A program made the position numbers and the translations under genes. The notes under the pieces were generated by a model, which made no database searches, was not told the DNA's origin, and saw only the letters and a list, made by a program, of their open reading frames with translations. From Buchananella sp. 14KM1171 (GTDB taxonomy: Bacteria > Actinomycetota > Actinomycetes > Actinomycetales > Actinomycetaceae): DNA of 64,000 nt. The stretch covers positions 868,001-932,000 of the forward strand of contig NZ_CP159981.1 of the NCBI RefSeq assembly GCF_041380365.1, read 5' to 3'. The first letter of the stretch is position 1. The number at the start of each line of letters is the position of its first letter. This document shows, in pieces, positions 1 to 7,998 of the stretch.

Positions 1-97
1 CGGCGAAAGCGTGGGCAAGAACCTGCTGATCCTGCTGGTCTGGGTGCTGGTGCCCCTGATCACCGGCGCGATCCTGTTCAAGCGCCGCGACGCCTGA
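1..97 (+). CDS. C-terminal end of a membrane permease (partial)
   Basis: An open frame enters from the left edge in phase from base 2 and stops at TGA 95-97, leaving 31 residues. They form one strongly hydrophobic helix (LLILLVWVLVPLITGAILF) followed by a short basic tail, KRRDA. That ending is common in ABC-2 type transporter permeases, and the next genes are a sensor kinase/regulator pair of the kind that often sits beside such exporters. The family assignment is inference from one helix and context; only the membrane location is directly visible. Confidence 0.5.
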   Translation, partial: GESVGKNLLILLVWVLVPLITGAILFKRRDA

Positions 98-235
98 GCC
101 AGGCAAAGGGGCCCTACCGCCCAACCCGGGCGAACGGGGCCCGCCGCCTGCCCCAAGCGGAACCCGGGCGCGTAACCTGCGCGCTTGGATAGGCAAGCTG
201 GCCCGGCCGGGTGCGAAAGCGCCCGGCCGGGCCGC

Positions 236-1996
236 ATGATTAGGGCTGTGAGAGTGAAGATTCCGCGCTGGTTGACCGCCCCCGACCCGGCCTCGGCAGC
301 TTGGCCCAGCCAGGCCTACACCTGGTTCTCGCGCCTGACGGCCAACGCGGCCCTGACCGACGCCGTCACGACGCTGGGCTTCGCCCTGTTGGCTGCGGTG
401 GTGTGGTCGTTCTCCTCCGCCCCGTTCGTGGGCGGGGAGGGCACCGCACACAGCCACCCGGCCGCAGATCTGGCCCTGATCCTGACCTACGTGCTGGCCG
501 TGGCGATCCGCCGCACGCTGCCGCTGGTGGCGCTGGCGGCCACCACCATCCCGCCCGTGGTGGTGGACCTGGTTTCCCGCCTCACGCAGCAGGAGCTGCC
601 CCGCCCGTGGGTCTCCTCCGCGCTGGGCCCCGATTCCTTCCTGATCAGCTTGTGCGCGGTGGCGCTCGCCCTGTTCACGGTGGCCACCCTCTACCGCTTG
701 GCGGTGACCTGGACGGCCACGGCCTTCGCGATCGGCCTGTACGCCATCGACACCTACCTGCGCGAGTACACCCCCAAGGCCACCGTGTTCGTGGTGCTGC
801 TGTACGCCATGTCGCTAATCATCGTCACCCTGCTGGGCGTATCCGTGCGCCTGCAGCGACTACGCATGCTGCAGTTGGAGCACCTGGCCGCCCGCCTGGC
901 CCTGGAGCGCGACCAGCGCGAACAGCTGGCCGTCTCCGCGGAGCGCACCCGCATCGCCCGCGAGATGCACGACGTCCTGGCCCACTCCCTGGCGATCATC
1001 GTGACGATGGCCGACGGCGCCGCCGCCAACCTGGAACGCAATCCGAAGATGGCGGCCACCGCGATCGAGCAGCTCTCCTCCACCGGCCGCGCCGCCCTGG
1101 CCGACACCCGCCGCCTGGTCGGCGTGCTGCGCACCGAGCCCGCCACCGTCCCCTCCCCCGTGCTGGCCGACGTTGCCGCGCCCGCCACCCCCTGCACTTC
1201 CCGCCCCGCGCTAACGCCCACCACCCAACCTGCCCCTATCGCGGGCGGCGGGACTGGCGCCGCTCCCGGCGCGGGCGGTGCCCCCACCGTGGCAGCTGGC
1301 GGCGCCACCCGGGGCGCCCCCACCACCCCAGTTGCCACCCAGTTGGCCCAATCGGAGGCACTGGCCACGCTGCCCGCCTCCCTGCCCGGGCCGGCTGCCG
1401 CGAAGCGTCGTCCGGGCATAGGCGGCCTCTTTGCCCGCCTCGGGGAGAAACTGGCCGGCGAGACGTCGTCCAAGCAGCGCCTCGAAGCAAACCAGGCGAT
1501 CCTGGAGCGGGCCAACCAGCAGGAGCATGCCGTCATCCTGGGCCAACAACCGGACACCGACGTCCCGCTGGGGCCGGCACCCGCCGAGAACGACCTCGCC
1601 GAGCTGGTCTCCCAGTTCCGGGGCACCGGCCTGCCCGTGCGCTTCGAACGCAGCGGCGGCCCCCTGCCCGAGGACAAGGGCCTCCAGCTTGCCCTCTACC
1701 GAATCACCCAGGAGGCCCTGACCAACATCCTGCGCTACGCCCCCACCAGCCCGGACATCCTGGTGCGCCTGGCCCGCACCACCGGCACCGTGGAACTCAC
1801 CGTCCGCAACGCGACCGGCACCGGAACCACCCCAATGCGCGGGTCCGGCAAGGGCCTAGTGGGGATGCAGGAGCGCGCAGCCGTCTATCGTGGACGTGTG
1901 CAGGCTGGACCGGTCGAGGGCGGCTGGCAAGTAAACGCGATAATGCACTGGAACGAAGCCGAGAGCGAGGTTACCCCGTGGATGATGCCGCGATGA
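236..1996 (+). CDS. Two-component sensor histidine kinase (NarL/DesK type)
   Basis: Membrane sensor kinase expected to autophosphorylate and pass phosphate to the regulator encoded immediately downstream. The first ~220 residues hold several hydrophobic helices. The HisKA_3 dimerisation box contains REMHDVLAHSL with the predicted phospho-accepting His near residue 245. The C-terminal ATPase part has the N-box RITQEALTNILRYAP and a GSGKGLVGMQERA glycine box. Between these domains lies an unusual ~130-residue Ala/Pro/Thr/Gly-rich stretch (about residues 300-430) that kinases of this family usually lack. The start is uncertain: ATG 236 is chosen, but GTG 254 has AGGG eight bases upstream. The stop overlaps the regulator's ATG (ATGA), so the two are translationally coupled. 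The signal is unknown. Confidence 0.9.
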   Translation: MIRAVRVKIPRWLTAPDPASAAWPSQAYTWFSRLTANAALTDAVTTLGFALLAAVVWSFSSAPFVGGEGTAHSHPAADLALILTYVLAVAIRRTLPLVALAATTIPPVVVDLVSRLTQQELPRPWVSSALGPDSFLISLCAVALALFTVATLYRLAVTWTATAFAIGLYAIDTYLREYTPKATVFVVLLYAMSLIIVTLLGVSVRLQRLRMLQLEHLAARLALERDQREQLAVSAERTRIAREMHDVLAHSLAIIVTMADGAAANLERNPKMAATAIEQLSSTGRAALADTRRLVGVLRTEPATVPSPVLADVAAPATPCTSRPALTPTTQPAPIAGGGTGAAPGAGGAPTVAAGGATRGAPTTPVATQLAQSEALATLPASLPGPAAAKRRPGIGGLFARLGEKLAGETSSKQRLEANQAILERANQQEHAVILGQQPDTDVPLGPAPAENDLAELVSQFRGTGLPVRFERSGGPLPEDKGLQLALYRITQEALTNILRYAPTSPDILVRLARTTGTVELTVRNATGTGTTPMRGSGKGLVGMQERAAVYRGRVQAGPVEGGWQVNAIMHWNEAESEVTPWMMPR

Positions 1997-2676
1997 CTGA
2001 GAACATCACCGTGCTATTGGTGGACGACCAGTCACTCATGCGCATGGGCTTTCGCATGGTCCTGGACGCCGAGGACGGCATCGAGGTGATCGGCGAAGCC
2101 GCAGACGGCGCCACCGCCATCTCCATGGTCCGCTCGCTGCGCCCCGACGTGGTGCTGATGGACGTGCGCATGCCCGGCATGAACGGCATCGACGCCACCG
2201 CCCAGATCGCCGCCGAGTTCCCCACCACCAAGGTGCTCATCCTGACCACCTTCGACCTGGACGAGTACGCGTTCGCCGGCCTGCGCGCCGGCGCCTCCGG
2301 CTTCCTGCTGAAGGACACCCGCCCGGCAGAACTCGCCGAGGCCATCCGCACCGTCGCCAGCGGCGAGGCCGTGGTCTCCCCGCGCGTCACCCGCCGAATG
2401 CTGGAGATGTTCGCCGGCCAGCTGCCCAGCCACGCCGAGCAGGGCGCGGACGGCGGCCCCACCGTGGACCCGGGCATCGAGTCCCTCACCACCCGCGAGC
2501 GCGAGGTGCTGGAACTGATCGCCCAGGGCATGAGCAACGCCGAGATCGCCGAGCACCTGGTGCTCTCCTCCACCACCATCAAGACCCACGTGGGCAACGT
2601 CCTGGCCAAACTGGAGGTGCGCGACCGCGTGCAGGCCGTGGTGCGCGCCTACGAGGCCGGGTTGATGCGCCGCTAG
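1993..2676 (+). CDS. LuxR/NarL-family response regulator
   Basis: Transcription factor partner of the preceding kinase, 227 residues. The N-terminal receiver domain has the acidic pair in LLVDDQ, the phosphoacceptor Asp57 in VLMDVRMPG, the conserved Thr in ILTTF and Lys in LLKDT. The C-terminal LuxR-type helix-turn-helix reads [19 protein letters not shown] and continues with [13 protein letters not shown]. The ATG lies inside the kinase stop codon. The regulated genes are not identifiable; by analogy with similar loci the upstream permease is a candidate target. Confidence 0.95.
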   Translation: MTENITVLLVDDQSLMRMGFRMVLDAEDGIEVIGEAADGATAISMVRSLRPDVVLMDVRMPGMNGIDATAQIAAEFPTTKVLILTTFDLDEYAFAGLRAGASGFLLKDTRPAELAEAIRTVASGEAVVSPRVTRRMLEMFAGQLPSHAEQGADGGPTVDPGIESLTTREREVLELIAQGMSNAEIAEHLVLSSTTIKTHVGNVLAKLEVRDRVQAVVRAYEAGLMRR

Positions 2677-2705
2677 CGCGTCCACCGCCACAGGGGCGCG
2701 GCGGC

Positions 2706-2732
2706 TTTCCAGCGCGCCAGGCTGGCTACAAT
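2706..2732 (+). promoter_or_regulatory. Possible promoter of the DUF1846 gene
   Basis: A good -10 hexamer TACAAT (2727-2732) sits 62 bp before the ATG of the next gene. The only -35 candidate is TTTCCA (2706-2711) at a short 15-bp spacing, so the -35 is weak. This is inference from hexamers alone. Confidence 0.3.
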
Positions 2733-2794
2733 TCTGCGGTGGCGTTTCCCGCCGCCCCTCGGCGGGAGCGGTGACGCCAGCGACGGGAGGAAGA

Positions 2795-4285
2795 ATGCAC
2801 CGGATCGGCTTCGACCGCGAGAAGTACCTCGAATTGCAGTCCCGCCACATCGCCGAGAGGCGAGCCCAGTTCGGCGGCAAGCTCTACCTCGAGTTCGGCG
2901 GCAAGCTGGTAGACGACATGCACGCCTCCCGCGTACTGCCGGGCTTCACCCCGGACAACAAGATCGTCATGCTGGCCGAGCTGGCCGACGAGGTGGAGAT
3001 CGTGGTGGTGGTCAACGCCGCCGACTTCGCCCGCAACAAGGTGCGCGCCGACCTGGGCATCCCCTACGAGGACGACGTTCTGCGCCACGTGGACGAGTTT
3101 CGCGCCTACGGCCTGCACGTCGGCTCCGTGGTGATCACCCACTGGAGCGACGACAACCCGCAGGCCGCCGCCTTCAGGCTAAAGCTCATCAAGCTGGGCC
3201 TGCCCGTCTACCGGCACTACCCCATCGCCGGCTACCCGCACGACGTCGCCCGGATCGTCTCCCCCGAGGGCTACGGCCGCAACGAGTACGTGGAGACCAG
3301 CCGCGACCTGGTGGTGGTCACCGCCCCCGGCCCCGGCTCCGGCAAGATGGCCACCTGCCTGTCCCAGCTCTACCACGATCACGTGCGCGGCATCTCCTCC
3401 GGGTATGCGAAGTTCGAGACCTTCCCGATCTGGAACCTGCCGCTGGACCACCCGGTGAACGTGGCCTACGAGGCCGCCACGGCGGACCTGGACGACATGA
3501 ACATGATCGACCACTTCCACCTGGCCGCCCACGGCGAGCAGACGGTCAACTACAACCGCGACATCGAGATCTTCCCGGTGCTCAGCCGCCTGTTCGAGCA
3601 GATCCTGGGCGCCTCCCCCTACGCCTCCCCCACGGACATGGGCGTGAACATGGCCGGGCTGTGCATCAGCGACGACGACGCCTGCCGCGAGGCCTCCAAG
3701 CAGGAGGTGATCCGCCGCTACTTCAAGGCCCTGGTGCAGGAGCGCCGCGACGAGGTGGAGCCGGACCAGTCCACCAAGATCGCCCTCCTGATGGGCTCAC
3801 TCGGGATCGGCACCAACGACCGCCCGGTGGTGGGGCCCTGCCTGGAGCTGGCGCGGCAGACGGATGCGCCCGCCGCGGCCATCGAGCTGGCCAGCGGCGA
3901 GATCGTGGTCGGCAAGACCTCCGCCCTGCTGGGCGCCTGCTCGGCCATGCTGCTGAACGCGCTCAAGCGGCTGGCGGGGATCGACGCGAGCGTGGACCTG
4001 CTGGCGCCGGCCTCCATCGAGCCGATCCAGACCCTGAAGACCAAGCACCTGGGCTCGAAGAACCCGCGCCTGCACACCGACGAGGTGCTGATCGCCCTGG
4101 CCGTGTCCGCCAACGGCGACGACAACGCCCGCCGCGCCCTGGCCTGCCTCGGTGAGCTGCGCGGCTGCGACGTCCACACCTCCACGATCCTGGGCTCGGT
4201 GGACGAGGGCATCTTCCGCTCCCTCGGGGTGCAGGTCACCAACGAGCCGGTCTACGCCACCAAGAGCCTGTACCGAAAGCGCTAG
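2795..4285 (+). CDS. DUF1846 / UPF0371 family protein
   Basis: A 496-residue soluble protein of the DUF1846 (UPF0371) family. I recognise the family from its N-terminal start ([16 protein letters not shown]), the central [21 protein letters not shown] segment with a phosphate-loop-like glycine run, and full family length of about 500. The biochemical role of the family is not established to my knowledge. The start ATG 2795 follows GGGAGGAAGA, a strong ribosome binding site. The gene stands alone, separated by 118 bp from the two-component genes, and is followed by a hairpin at 4311-4327. No signal peptide or membrane segment is visible. Confidence 0.85.
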   Translation: MHRIGFDREKYLELQSRHIAERRAQFGGKLYLEFGGKLVDDMHASRVLPGFTPDNKIVMLAELADEVEIVVVVNAADFARNKVRADLGIPYEDDVLRHVDEFRAYGLHVGSVVITHWSDDNPQAAAFRLKLIKLGLPVYRHYPIAGYPHDVARIVSPEGYGRNEYVETSRDLVVVTAPGPGSGKMATCLSQLYHDHVRGISSGYAKFETFPIWNLPLDHPVNVAYEAATADLDDMNMIDHFHLAAHGEQTVNYNRDIEIFPVLSRLFEQILGASPYASPTDMGVNMAGLCISDDDACREASKQEVIRRYFKALVQERRDEVEPDQSTKIALLMGSLGIGTNDRPVVGPCLELARQTDAPAAAIELASGEIVVGKTSALLGACSAMLLNALKRLAGIDASVDLLAPASIEPIQTLKTKHLGSKNPRLHTDEVLIALAVSANGDDNARRALACLGELRGCDVHTSTILGSVDEGIFRSLGVQVTNEPVYATKSLYRKR

Positions 4286-4310
4286 ACCGCAAGCCGGCCG
4301 CGCCGGCGCG

Positions 4311-4327
4311 CAGCCCCGCCGGGGCTG
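4311..4327 (+). terminator. Hairpin after the DUF1846 gene
   Basis: CAGCCCC-gcc-GGGGCTG forms a 7-bp GC stem 26 bp after the stop codon. No T-run follows, so a role as terminator is likely but not certain. The rest of 4286-4490 shows nothing gene-like. Confidence 0.4.
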
Positions 4328-4490
4328 GCATTGGGCGCGCGCGGCTGGCGCCCGGGAGCTTCTGGGTGGGGGCCTGCCGAGGAAACGGTGAGGAAGAGCG
4401 CGGCGCCCACGAAAGGACTTTCATCCTTTCCAATGGCAAAATGGGTGGCCGAATGCGCTTAACCTAGATGCGCGAGCGCAGCCCCCAGTC

Positions 4491-4528
4491 AAAAGCAAAA
4501 CCCCTACCCCCCTGCCGGGAATAGGGGT
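4491..4528 (-). terminator. Rho-independent terminator of the tRNA gene
   Basis: Read on the minus strand, ACCCCTA (4528-4522) pairs with TAGGGGT (4506-4500), and the stem is followed by TTTTGCTTTT. It starts four bases beyond the tRNA 3' end, which makes it a clear intrinsic terminator for that single-gene transcript. Confidence 0.75.
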
Positions 4529-4531
4529 AGG

Positions 4532-4605
4532 TGCCTCCAGTGGGACTCGAACCCACAACACACCGATTTTAAGTCGGTTGCCTCTGCCAATTGGGCCATG
4601 GAGGC
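4532..4605 (-). tRNA. tRNA with UAA anticodon (tRNA-Leu by anticodon, class I shape)
   Basis: A 74-nt cloverleaf on the minus strand. The acceptor GCCTCCA pairs with TGGAGGC, position 73 is A, the anticodon stem is ACCGA/TCGGT with loop CTTAAAA, and the T arm is GTGGG-TTCGAGT-CCCAC. Loop positions 34-36 read UAA, which decodes the leucine codon UUA. The variable region is only five bases (GTGTT), whereas bacterial tRNA-Leu is normally class II with a long variable arm. The full CCA end is not encoded (ACCT). The gene has its own promoter and terminator. The amino-acid identity rests only on the anticodon and A73. Confidence 0.8.
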
Positions 4606-4616
4606 TGCGGCCCTCT

Positions 4617-4646
4617 ATCTTAGAGGAAGCCCGGGAAGGATAGTAA
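4617..4646 (-). promoter_or_regulatory. Promoter of the UAA tRNA
   Basis: On the minus strand TTACTA (4646-4641) and TAAGAT (4622-4617) are separated by 18 bp and the -10 box ends 11 bp before the tRNA 5' end. The -35 box covers the nhaA start region, so tRNA transcription and nhaA translation signals share the same 40 bp. Confidence 0.5.
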
Positions 4647-6046
4647 TGAGCAAGCGCAAGCCCACCAAGCCAACCAGCAGGTCTTCGCAGCGGAAGCCCC
4701 GGGCCTCCCACCCCCAGAGCGCGCACGGCGCTAGCAAGCCGCTGCGCAAGACGCGCGACCCCCACTCCGGGCGCAAGAAGTCCCTGCGCAAGCGGATCAC
4801 CCGCCGCATCTCCGAGCACCCCGCGTTCGGTGCGCTGTTCGATGTGGTGCCCGGCAAGCTGCGCGACGAGACCTTCGCCGGCGTGCTGGTGATCGCCGCA
4901 GCCGTTTTGGCCCTGGTGCTCGCCAACAGCCCGGCCCAGCACTGGTACCACCACCTGGCCGACGTGCACGTGGGGCCCGCCTCGTGGGGCATCAACCTGT
5001 CCCTGGAGCACTGGGCCGCCGACGGCCTGCTGGCCATCTTCTTCTTCATCGTGGGTCTGGAGTTGAAGACCGAGTTCTCGGTGGGGGCGCTGCGCGACAT
5101 CAGGCAGGCGGCCCTGCCGATGATCGCCGCCGCCTTCGGCATGGTGGGCCCGGCCGTCATCTACTGGGGCACGCAGGTCTTTACCGGCGACCACCACATG
5201 CACGGGTGGGCCATCCCCACGGCCACCGACATCGCCTTCGCGGTCGCGGTGCTCGGCATCATGGGCAAGGGCCTGCCCTCCGGCGTGCGCACCTTCCTGC
5301 TCACCCTGGCGGTGGTGGACGACCTCCTGGCGATCATCATCATCGCCGTCTTCTACAGCTCCGAGCTGAACCTCGCCTACTTCGGCGCCGCCCTGGCCGC
5401 CGTCTTCGTCTTCGGCGTGCTGGCCCGCAAGCGCATCTTCTCCCGCTGGCTGCTCATCCCGCTGGCCGTGCTGGCCTGGTACTTCGTCTTCCGCAGCGGC
5501 ATCCACGCCACGATCGCGGGTGTGCTGCTGGGCCTGGTTGTGCCAGCCCGCCGCCACGCCGACCTGGACGCGGACCTGCCCCACGGCGGGCGCACCCACG
5601 CCATCGCCCACCGCATCGCCCCGCTCAGCGCCGGCCTGGCCCTGCCCATCTTCGCCTTCTTCGCCGCCGGCGTCACCGTGATCGGCACCGAGGGGGGCGT
5701 CGGTGCGGCCCTCACCGACCCGGTCGCCATCGGCGTCTACCTGGGCCTGCCCCTGGGCAAGTTCATCGGCATCGCCGGTTCCGTCTGGCTGCTGCTGAAG
5801 TTCACCCCGCTGCAACTGGGCAAGGGCGTCATCATGCGCGACATCTCTGCGGTCGGCCTGCTCTCCGGCATCGGTTTCACCGTCTCCCTGCTGATCGCCT
5901 CCCTGGCCTTCCCCGCCGAGCCGGTGGCCTCAGACCACGCGGCCATCGCCGTCATCATCGGCTCCCTGGTCTCCGCCCTGGTGGGTGGCGCCCTGGTGCA
6001 CCACCGTGCCGTGGTCCACCTGCGGGAGGACGGCCCCGCAGAGTAG
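4646..6046 (+). CDS. nhaA: Na+/H+ antiporter NhaA
   Basis: Membrane antiporter exchanging cytoplasmic Na+ for protons, 466 residues. The NhaA signature is clear: TDIAFAVAVLGI, the paired aspartates in LAVVDDLLAIIII, and the C-terminal GIGFTVSLLIASLAF helix. The first ~60 residues are a basic Lys/Arg/Ser-rich tail that is longer than in the E. coli type. ATG 4646 is chosen because GGAAGGA lies at the right distance. The stop is followed by a 17-bp inverted repeat. No separate promoter is visible in the 40 bp to the divergent tRNA gene, so its transcript may begin within or beyond the tRNA and run antisense to it. Confidence 0.95.
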   Translation: MSKRKPTKPTSRSSQRKPRASHPQSAHGASKPLRKTRDPHSGRKKSLRKRITRRISEHPAFGALFDVVPGKLRDETFAGVLVIAAAVLALVLANSPAQHWYHHLADVHVGPASWGINLSLEHWAADGLLAIFFFIVGLELKTEFSVGALRDIRQAALPMIAAAFGMVGPAVIYWGTQVFTGDHHMHGWAIPTATDIAFAVAVLGIMGKGLPSGVRTFLLTLAVVDDLLAIIIIAVFYSSELNLAYFGAALAAVFVFGVLARKRIFSRWLLIPLAVLAWYFVFRSGIHATIAGVLLGLVVPARRHADLDADLPHGGRTHAIAHRIAPLSAGLALPIFAFFAAGVTVIGTEGGVGAALTDPVAIGVYLGLPLGKFIGIAGSVWLLLKFTPLQLGKGVIMRDISAVGLLSGIGFTVSLLIASLAFPAEPVASDHAAIAVIIGSLVSALVGGALVHHRAVVHLREDGPAE

Positions 6047-6065
6047 CGAACGGAGGACACGGAAA

Positions 6066-6102
6066 GGTTGGGGTGGGCACGCGGCGCGTGCCCACCCCAA
6101 CC
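6066..6102. terminator. 17-bp perfect inverted repeat after nhaA
   Basis: The arms GGTTGGGGTGGGCACGC and its complement enclose a 3-base loop, 20 bp after the nhaA stop. A near-identical hairpin sits at 6770-6806. It probably terminates nhaA transcription, although no T-run follows. Confidence 0.6.
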
Positions 6103-6206
6103 TCGTCGGGGCGTTCCTCGGCCCAGGGCGCTGGACTTGAGGCCGGTTTGCTTCCGCCCGGCCGGCGCTGTGCAGGTGGCGGTTCGGTGGCGGGCGGTGG
6201 CGCCCC

Positions 6207-6500
6207 GGTGCCCCCGAGCGCACAAGCGTGCGCTCCGGGTACATCCGACCGACCGGTACCACGGCACCAAGCGGTCACACGTACCCCGTCGCAGCATTTG
6301 CGAGCTTGGGGGCCAAAGCTGGACGCCACGGTCACACCAGGAGGCACTGGCGACGCGCGGTGGCGGGCGGTGGCGGTTCGGTGCCCCCGAGCGCACAAGC
6401 GTGCGCTCCGGGTACATCCGACCGACCGGTACCACGGCACCAAGCGGTCACACGTACCCCGTCGCAGCATTTGCGAGCTTGGGGGCCAAAGCTGGACGCC
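6207..6500. repeat. Two perfect 121-bp direct repeats in the nhaA-ppx gap
   Basis: Bases 6207-6327 and 6380-6500 appear identical by eye, with 52 bp between them. Each copy contains an internal hairpin, GAGCGCAC-aagc-GTGCGCTC, and the segment ACCGACCGGTACCACGG. Open frames crossing the repeat exist in several phases but none looks like a protein. The whole 782-bp gap between nhaA and ppx consists of hairpin, these repeats, a short palindromic element and a second hairpin. The origin is unknown. Confidence 0.85.
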
Positions 6501-6521
6501 GGTGCGCCTCGTAAGTGGCGA

Positions 6522-6598
6522 AGTGCGCAGGCGATCGAGGGCTCAGTGAACCGGTCGGAGGGTTACCCGGCCGGGTAACCCCACAATCGTTTGCGCAC
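6522..6598. repeat. Short member of the 20-bp-unit palindromic element family
   Basis: The element is centred on the perfect palindrome GGTTACCCGGCCGGGTAACC (6561-6580). To its left lie two units beginning TGCGCAGGCGATCGAGGG and GAACCGGTCGGAGGG; to its right one inverted unit ends in CAATCGTTTGCGCA. These match the units of the 176-bp elements at 27668, 27938 and 51179, so this looks like a reduced 2+1-unit version. Confidence 0.65.
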
Positions 6599-6769
6599 CG
6601 CCGGACCGGGTCCAGCCCCCACCTCGATCACCGCGATCACCGGGGCACGCGGGTCGCGGGGCTCACTCCAGGGACGGGCGCTGAGGAAATGGGCGGGTGG
6701 AACGTCGCGCCCCTGAGGAAACGCGGGAGGCCGACCCCCGCAGAGTAGGCAGCGCAGGGAACCAGGAAG

Positions 6770-6806
6770 GGTCGGGGTGGGCACGCGGTGCGTGCCCACC
6801 CCGACC
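6770..6806. terminator. 17-bp perfect inverted repeat after ppx
   Basis: GGTCGGGGTGGGCACGC-ggt-GCGTGCCCACCCCGACC lies 22 bp beyond the ppx stop, on the downstream side of that minus-strand gene. It differs from the hairpin behind nhaA only at about one base pair and the loop. Both copies are preceded by CCCGCAGAGTAG, which at the first copy is the end of nhaA itself, so nhaA's 3' end plus hairpin may have been duplicated. Confidence 0.6.
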
Positions 6807-6828
6807 TCCTTAACCTGGGGCGCCTCCG

Positions 6829-7968
6829 CTAGGCCACCGTCAGGCGCTGGGCCACGGACAGGGCGATGCCGTCCAGGATGTCGTGCTCAGAAGTCACCAC
6901 GTGGGTGAGCTGCCCGCCGCGCGCCGCCACGGCCCGGGCGATGCCGCCCACCACCTCCGACCACACGATCGCGCCCGCCCCGATCACGTCCAGGCGCGCC
7001 GGGTGCATGAAGCCCATCGCCTCGCGCTGCGCGCGCGTGGAGGCGAGCATCTCCTGACAGGACTCCAGCACCTGCTCCACGCTCAGGCGGGCACCGTTGA
7101 TGCGGGAGCGGTCGTAGCGGCTAAGACCCAGGGCGTGCGCGGTTAGGGTGGTCACCGAGCCCGCCAGACCAACCAGCTCCTCAGTCAACCCCAGCTGCAG
7201 GCTCTCCAGCGCCGGAGCCAGCAGGGCGCGCACATCTGCGCGCGCGGCCTCCACCGCCGCCGGGCTCGGCCGCCCGGCGGCGTCCAGACTCGCAGCCAGG
7301 TGCCGCTCGGTCATGCGCACGCAGCCCATGTCCAGGCTCAGGGCGGCCTCGGGGGCGCGCGTGCCGCGCACCAGCTCGGTGGAGCCGCCGCCGATGTCCA
7401 CGATGGTGCGCTGCGGCTCGCCCTGGGCACGCTCCCCGGCCCCAGCCAGCCCCCCAGCCCTAGCCGTAGCCCCGGCCTCAGCCGACCCCTCGGCCCCACC
7501 CGTAGCCCCGGCCCCAGCCAGCAGTCCGGCCTGACTGGGCGGGGCGGCCGGGGCGGCAGCGTCGTCCACCCCAGCGCCACCACTGGCACCGCCCACCGCC
7601 ACCAGGGCGCCGGTGAAGGAGAGCGTGGCCTCCTCGTCTCCGCTGATCACCTCCGGCTCCAGGCCCAGGGCGGCACGGATTCCCTCCACGAAGACCTCGC
7701 GGTTGCCGGCGTCGCGCGTAGCGGAGGTAGCCACAAAACGCGCCGCCTCCACGCCATGCCCGCGCATCAACTCGCCGTAGTCACTGGCCGCAGCAAAGGT
7801 GCGCTCCAGGGCGGCAGGATCCAGCATGCCCGTCGCGTCCACGCCGTGCCCCAACCGCACGATCCGCATCTCCCGCAACACGTCGGTCAGGCGGCCGGAA
7901 GCCCCAACCTCGGAGACGAGCAGGCGGATGGAGTTAGTTCCACAGTCGATGGCAGCAATTCGGGTCAT
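6829..7968 (-). CDS. ppx: Exopolyphosphatase Ppx/GppA family
   Basis: Expected to release phosphate from polyphosphate or hydrolyse pppGpp; the two activities cannot be told apart here. The actin-like ATPase fold motifs are present: IAAIDCGTNSIRLLV near the start and TIVDIGGGSTELV in the middle, then LAGSVTTLTAHALGL. About residues 128-190 are an Ala/Gly-rich insertion between these lobes (VDDAAAPAAPP and following) that family members normally lack. ATG 7968 is chosen; the upstream binding site is weak. The gene is last in the eno-ftsB-DUF501-ppx series, an order also known from mycobacteria. Confidence 0.9.
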   Translation of the reverse strand: MTRIAAIDCGTNSIRLLVSEVGASGRLTDVLREMRIVRLGHGVDATGMLDPAALERTFAAASDYGELMRGHGVEAARFVATSATRDAGNREVFVEGIRAALGLEPEVISGDEEATLSFTGALVAVGGASGGAGVDDAAAPAAPPSQAGLLAGAGATGGAEGSAEAGATARAGGLAGAGERAQGEPQRTIVDIGGGSTELVRGTRAPEAALSLDMGCVRMTERHLAASLDAAGRPSPAAVEAARADVRALLAPALESLQLGLTEELVGLAGSVTTLTAHALGLSRYDRSRINGARLSVEQVLESCQEMLASTRAQREAMGFMHPARLDVIGAGAIVWSEVVGGIARAVAARGGQLTHVVTSEHDILDGIALSVAQRLTVA

Positions 7969-7998
7969 GCGAACAATGCTGCCACCTACCACTTACGT

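Noticed and set aside
4532-4605. tRNA-Lys reading of the cloverleaf
   Set aside because: The T-rich run is on the plus strand only; on the coding strand the loop is CTTAAAA with U33 followed by UAA, so the anticodon is not UUU.
6068-6748. Several overlapping frames in the nhaA-ppx gap
   Set aside because: They arise from the 121-bp repeats and hairpins in different phases and give Arg/Thr/Gly-rich text; no start signal.
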